A DNA stretch of 9,193 nucleotides from an uncultured Fretibacterium sp. (GTDB taxonomy: Bacteria > Synergistota > Synergistia > Synergistales > Aminobacteriaceae): contig CALGHA010000165.1 in NCBI GenBank assembly GCA_937915835.1, forward strand, positions 1 through 9,193, given 5' to 3'. Position numbers and translations under genes: made by a program. A model generated the notes under the pieces. It worked only from the letters and a program-made list of their open reading frames with translations, was not told the DNA's origin and searched no databases. Positions 7,901 through 9,193 of the stretch are shown piece by piece (the stretch's first letter is position 1; the number at the start of each line of letters is the position of its first letter).

Positions 7901-8041
7901 GCCTGTATGTTCGATAAAGAGTGTGTTATTGACGATTTCCCATCTTGTTGTCTGATACTGGGCGGCTTCGGAGAAACTTGACGTGAAAAATAATATACTG
8001 AAGACGAAAAATAACAGTAAGAAGATACGGTTATGCTTCAT
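4919..8041 (-). CDS. Secreted GH71/GH99-like glycoside hydrolase with putative-Ig repeats
   Basis: This is a 1040-residue exported protein. Residues 1-26 are a signal peptide (KHNR, long Phe/Leu core, SFSEA). Residues 28-130 are an unassigned beta-rich region. Residues 131-470 match the bacterial GH71/99-like pattern: PILAAHYQAWY (132-142), NWTWRIHG (161-168), WQYPMINFYDS (193-203), MKIAGINAVIFDFYG (216-230), LVFYEE (262-267) and TWNDYNEDTVIEP (453-465). Candidate catalytic acids are Glu459, Glu464 and Asp227, by analogy with family 99 only. After an alpha-helical linker, four putative-Ig repeats span about 567-920. Residues 925-1040 are an acidic domain with no LPXTG or membrane segment. Known families suggest an endo-acting alpha-mannan or alpha-glucan hydrolase; the substrate is not readable. 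AAGGAAG lies about 10 nt before the ATG. The next gene, ptsH, starts 114 bp downstream. Confidence 0.82.
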   Translation of the reverse strand: MKHNRIFLLLFFVFSILFFTSSFSEAAQYQTTRWEIVNNTLFIEHTGSSSPLSFNLTVENNGDKYFLIKGFPAGTQINLQDNWSLDTDGNAVTVEDMSKVTKYDDRNINIKGRNKITVNYEGITFSGRYTIPILAAHYQAWYREPKFSSKDSWLTENYEYNWTWRIHGSEDTVPYFHADKTISGTGQGQIASWQYPMINFYDSRNFELQRYHAAEMKIAGINAVIFDFYGAIDVAGSDYEYPRENSDAFIKNVLDPVGMNYLVFYEEFSALRNTSSTFEAKARIKRSFEWLNSNWFNRKGYVKYNNRPVVMLFVTRGVMNSVEEWNNIASQAGVNPLPLFLVQDAWINGKIEGAFNWMPVNDSANANLPRKIYTGTERVSFINKKFQEFLQKTENHEYLITTAYPGFDGSVFSEIGRTDYDNYDIIKFDNGETFKQTFDLALRANPNIIQLGTWNDYNEDTVIEPTVSSLSHDKGKIETSRNYSSLEYVQARKNQWENSNWSTEDLRAPVELYNLAMSPALTASQKAQIDAAYNAIFSNNVQTFRNIYSSLINNKSSLNPILRAEITTTKLDDGAKKKLYDFTLKTSGTGPFVWEITSGKLPNGLTLDTSTGRISGIPSSTGTSTFTVRVLNSASITDSNTKTFTLTVNDNGGNNYVITTQNLADGKVNLPYSSTLSIQGLSISVKWKISKGSLPNGLKLDENTGTISGTPTKTGTSKFTVSAYLNGTTLAEQKFSVKISKADLGITTSKLKNGTIRKKYKASLKASMSTPLSWTATGLPEGLEISYQASKTTASISGVPIQTGTFNVTVKASNSYGSFTKTFPLIIKNVKPKFITKKLPEAFTGEEYSTSIQASGGETNDPLKLSLSWKGNNIDGLNFENNLIQGIPSTSKKGNYKVKAIVSNSAGSKSKTFTIKLKVDNVRNNYSPSENILTVNDTNNQKTSPAFYLTASELGIISVDESGQYDFDIILSDDIPANSKLIWRANSSSPSSDDEIAEFYDEDGAPINEVPDNKLITVSSWLNKNVIYQPVILVEINSEN
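5282..6343 (-). repeat. Four putative-Ig (He_PIG-like) protein repeats within the glycosidase
   Basis: Each unit is about 85-90 residues, starting with an I-T-T-x-x-L type strand. The best-kept core is LPNGLTLDTSTGRISGIP (601-618) and LPNGLKLDENTGTISGTP (694-711), each followed by a TGTSxFTV strand. Copies 3 (746-830) and 4 (834-920) keep LPEGLEI...SISGVP and GLNF...IQGIP but diverge more. Such beta-sandwich repeats typically space a catalytic head from the cell surface or bind carbohydrate. Confidence 0.65.
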
Positions 8042-8100
8042 GAAAAATACGCTTCCTTTCTGTGAATAGAGATAAGAGGAAAAATTAAGCAGGTTTTGTT

Positions 8101-8129
8101 ATGATACAAAAAATTAGCACTTGACGCAA
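8101..8129 (-). promoter_or_regulatory. Weak candidate promoter of the glycosidase gene
   Basis: On the minus strand TATCAT (8106 to 8101) is preceded at 17 bp by TTGCGT (8129 to 8124). The -10 is good and the -35 poor. The -35 would overlap that of the divergent tRNA promoter. The rest of 8042-8120 shows only the ribosome binding site of the glycosidase. Confidence 0.28.
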
Positions 8130-8149
8130 AAAAATATGACGTGTAAAAT
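8121..8149 (+). promoter_or_regulatory. Promoter of the CAT-anticodon tRNA
   Basis: TTGACG (8121-8126), a 17-bp spacer and TAAAAT (8144-8149) form a near-consensus housekeeping promoter. It would start transcription about 8 nt before the mature tRNA 5' end. Confidence 0.72.
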
Positions 8150-8163
8150 TCATCAAGTTTGAA

Positions 8164-8237
8164 GGGCCCATAGCTCAAGTGGTCAGAGCCACCGGCTCAT
8201 AACCGGAAGGTTCCTGGTTCGAGTCCAGGTGGGCCCA
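8164..8237 (+). tRNA. tRNA with anticodon CAT (elongator Met or Ile2)
   Basis: A complete cloverleaf folds by eye. The acceptor stem GGGCCCA pairs with TGGGCCC over 7 bp, the D arm GCTC pairs with GAGC around a loop with GG, and the anticodon arm is ACCGG-CTCATAA-CCGGA with CAT in the loop and one A-A mismatch at the stem base. The T arm is CCTGG-TTCGAGT-CCAGG, and the discriminator is A8237. The first base pair is G-C and the anticodon stem lacks three stacked G-C pairs of initiator type, so it is not the initiator. Elongator Met and the lysidine-modified Ile2 tRNA share this anticodon and cannot be separated by reading alone. CCA is not encoded (ATTA follows), so CCA-adding enzyme is required. 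An integrase remnant follows directly, pointing to use of this gene as an integration site. Confidence 0.93.
8208..8237 (+). other. Presumed attachment site core in the tRNA 3' half
   Basis: P4-type integrases usually recombine at the T arm and 3' acceptor strand of a tRNA gene, and the integrase remnant lies just downstream in the same orientation. Only one copy of this sequence is in the window. The partner direct repeat would lie beyond the right edge, so the assignment is inferred from context. Confidence 0.3.
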
Positions 8238-8344
8238 TTAAAACTTTCAAAATCCTTCAAAACTTTTTTCCGACAATAACCATAAAACCTAGAAATCATA
8301 GAAATTCTTTACACTTTTTTACAAAATTTTCGAAAGTCTCAGAA
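8238..8344 (+). other. A/T-rich gap between the tRNA and the integrase remnant
   Basis: No gene is visible. AAAACTTT occurs at 8240-8247 and again at 8259-8266, the second running into six T residues (8264-8269). That run might help end tRNA transcription, but there is no stem before it. The integrase start would be expected here, yet no ATG lies in the right frame. Confidence 0.4.
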
Positions 8345-9193
8345 ATACCCTATTCGGACGGACGCGGATTAATCCTCGAAGTTCGGCCAAATGGACAAAA
8401 GTATTAGGTAATTTGTTTCTGGAAAGACGGGAAGGGAAAACGCAAGCATCCTGAAATGTCGCTAAATGAACGTTCTCAAGCATTTGATAACTCGGTGAAC
8501 GAAGAAATATTTACTTTCGGGGCAATCGCGCAGGAATGGTTGATTAAACGTATGGCCGACAAAAAAACTTCATATGTCCGACTTGAAGAAAAGCACGAGG
8601 AACAATTGAAACAGCGGCACGCGTGAAAGTTGTGATAGGGCAGATATTCAAGTATGCAATTGCAACCGACCGAGCAGAGAATGACCCAACAACAGCATTA
8701 GCCGGAGCTTTAGAAAGCCGAACACCAAAGCATATGGCCGCTCTCACTAACCCTTCGGAAATAGCAATGTTAATGCGCAATATAAATTCCTACCCTCACG
8801 CTGTAGTCAGGTGTGCATTGAAATTTTCTGCGCTTGTATTCTGCAGGCCCGGTGAAATCCGACATGCTGAATGGACGGAAATAGATTTTGAAGCTTGTGA
8901 ATGGAGAATACCGGCTGAAAAGATGAAAATGAAAAGAGTTCACATAGTCCCTTTAGCAACGCAGACTATTGAACTTTTAAGGTTTCTTCAAGAATTGACC
9001 GGCAGAAGTAAATGGCTATTTCCTTCTGCTCGTATGGATGGTAGGCCGATGAGTGAAAATACCGTCAGAGTTGCCTTGCGCTCAATGGGATATACCAACG
9101 ATGATATGACAGCTCACGGCTTCAGAGGAATGGCAAGCACAAGATTGAATGAAATGGGCTGGCCTCCTGATGTTATAGAACGCCAGCTTGCAC
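8345..9193 (+). pseudogene. Decayed P4-type tyrosine integrase, cut by the right edge
   Basis: Two frames together encode a phage P4-family integrase. From 8345 to 8623 one frame gives the N-terminal DUF4102-like part (PYSDGRGLILEVRPNGQKY) and the core-binding start (FTFGAIAQEWL). Codon 8405-8407 is TAG where the family has Trp (KYW), and this frame stops at 8624-8626. From about 8596 another frame continues to the edge: ARGTIETAARVKVVIGQIFKYAIATDRAE, then CRPGEIRHAEW with catalytic Arg (8845-8847), KMKMKRVHIVPL, a PMSENTV stretch and AHGFRGMAST with the His-x-x-Arg box (9115-9126), ending at VIERQLA. The catalytic Tyr lies outside. No initiator is visible ahead of 8345, and the N-terminal part is shorter than in relatives. 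Roughly 30 residues of the core-binding domain are missing at the frame junction. The catalytic half is well preserved, so decay may be recent. It marks an element inserted at the adjacent tRNA. Confidence 0.87.

Noticed and set aside
8405..8407. TAG in the integrase as a recoded (pyrrolysine-like) codon
   Set aside because: The position is normally Trp and the same gene also has a frameshift and deletion, so ordinary decay explains it.
8544..8780. A minus-strand open frame over the integrase region
   Set aside because: It lies opposite clear integrase coding sequence and has no recognisable features.
1..9193. CRISPR array, riboswitch, rRNA or a replication origin
   Set aside because: No spaced identical repeats, riboswitch-like leader or rRNA segment was found on either strand by reading.

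Overview
The window looks like a chromosomal segment of an anaerobic bacterium, most plausibly a low-GC relative of the Synergistota (gut or rumen type). This is an inference from three things: a cheW gene directly ahead of an AMIN-domain amidase, a very large secreted protein with putative-Ig repeats and an acidic C-terminal domain, and the general protein style. It is not proven by the sequence. No rRNA or other definitive marker is present.

All protein genes from 1 to 8041 are on the minus strand, so biological order runs from high to low coordinates. First comes a 1040-residue secreted protein (4919-8041): a signal peptide, a glycoside hydrolase family 71/99-like catalytic domain, four putative-Ig (He_PIG-like) repeats and an acidic C-terminal domain. 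After a gap of about 114 bp with a candidate promoter and a short palindrome come ptsH (HPr), ptsI (Enzyme I) and a ROK-family sugar kinase of the fructokinase type. These three are packed so tightly (4 nt between ptsH and ptsI, a 1-nt TAATG overlap between ptsI and the kinase) that they must be one operon. A 79-bp gap with a GC-rich hairpin then leads to cheW (TTG start) and, 5 nt further on, a secreted N-acetylmuramoyl-L-alanine amidase cut by the left window edge exactly as its catalytic domain begins.

On the plus strand, a tRNA with anticodon CAT (8164-8237) has a good sigma-70 type promoter and diverges from the glycosidase gene. Directly downstream is a decayed P4-type tyrosine integrase (about 8345 to the right edge). 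Its start is missing, its N-terminal part is shortened, a TAG replaces an expected Trp codon, and a frameshift with a deletion separates the two halves. This is the usual arrangement of an element that integrated at a tRNA 3' end.

Functionally, the centre supplies the general phosphotransfer chain of the PTS (PEP to EI to HPr) plus a kinase that could trap unphosphorylated hexose. The neighbouring secreted glycosidase may feed sugars to the cell, but no sugar-specific EII permease lies in the window. The most distinctive protein-level features are an HPr with Ala at the position of regulatory Ser46 and an Enzyme I whose C-terminal helix is replaced by a charged low-complexity tail ending in GFFGRLFG.
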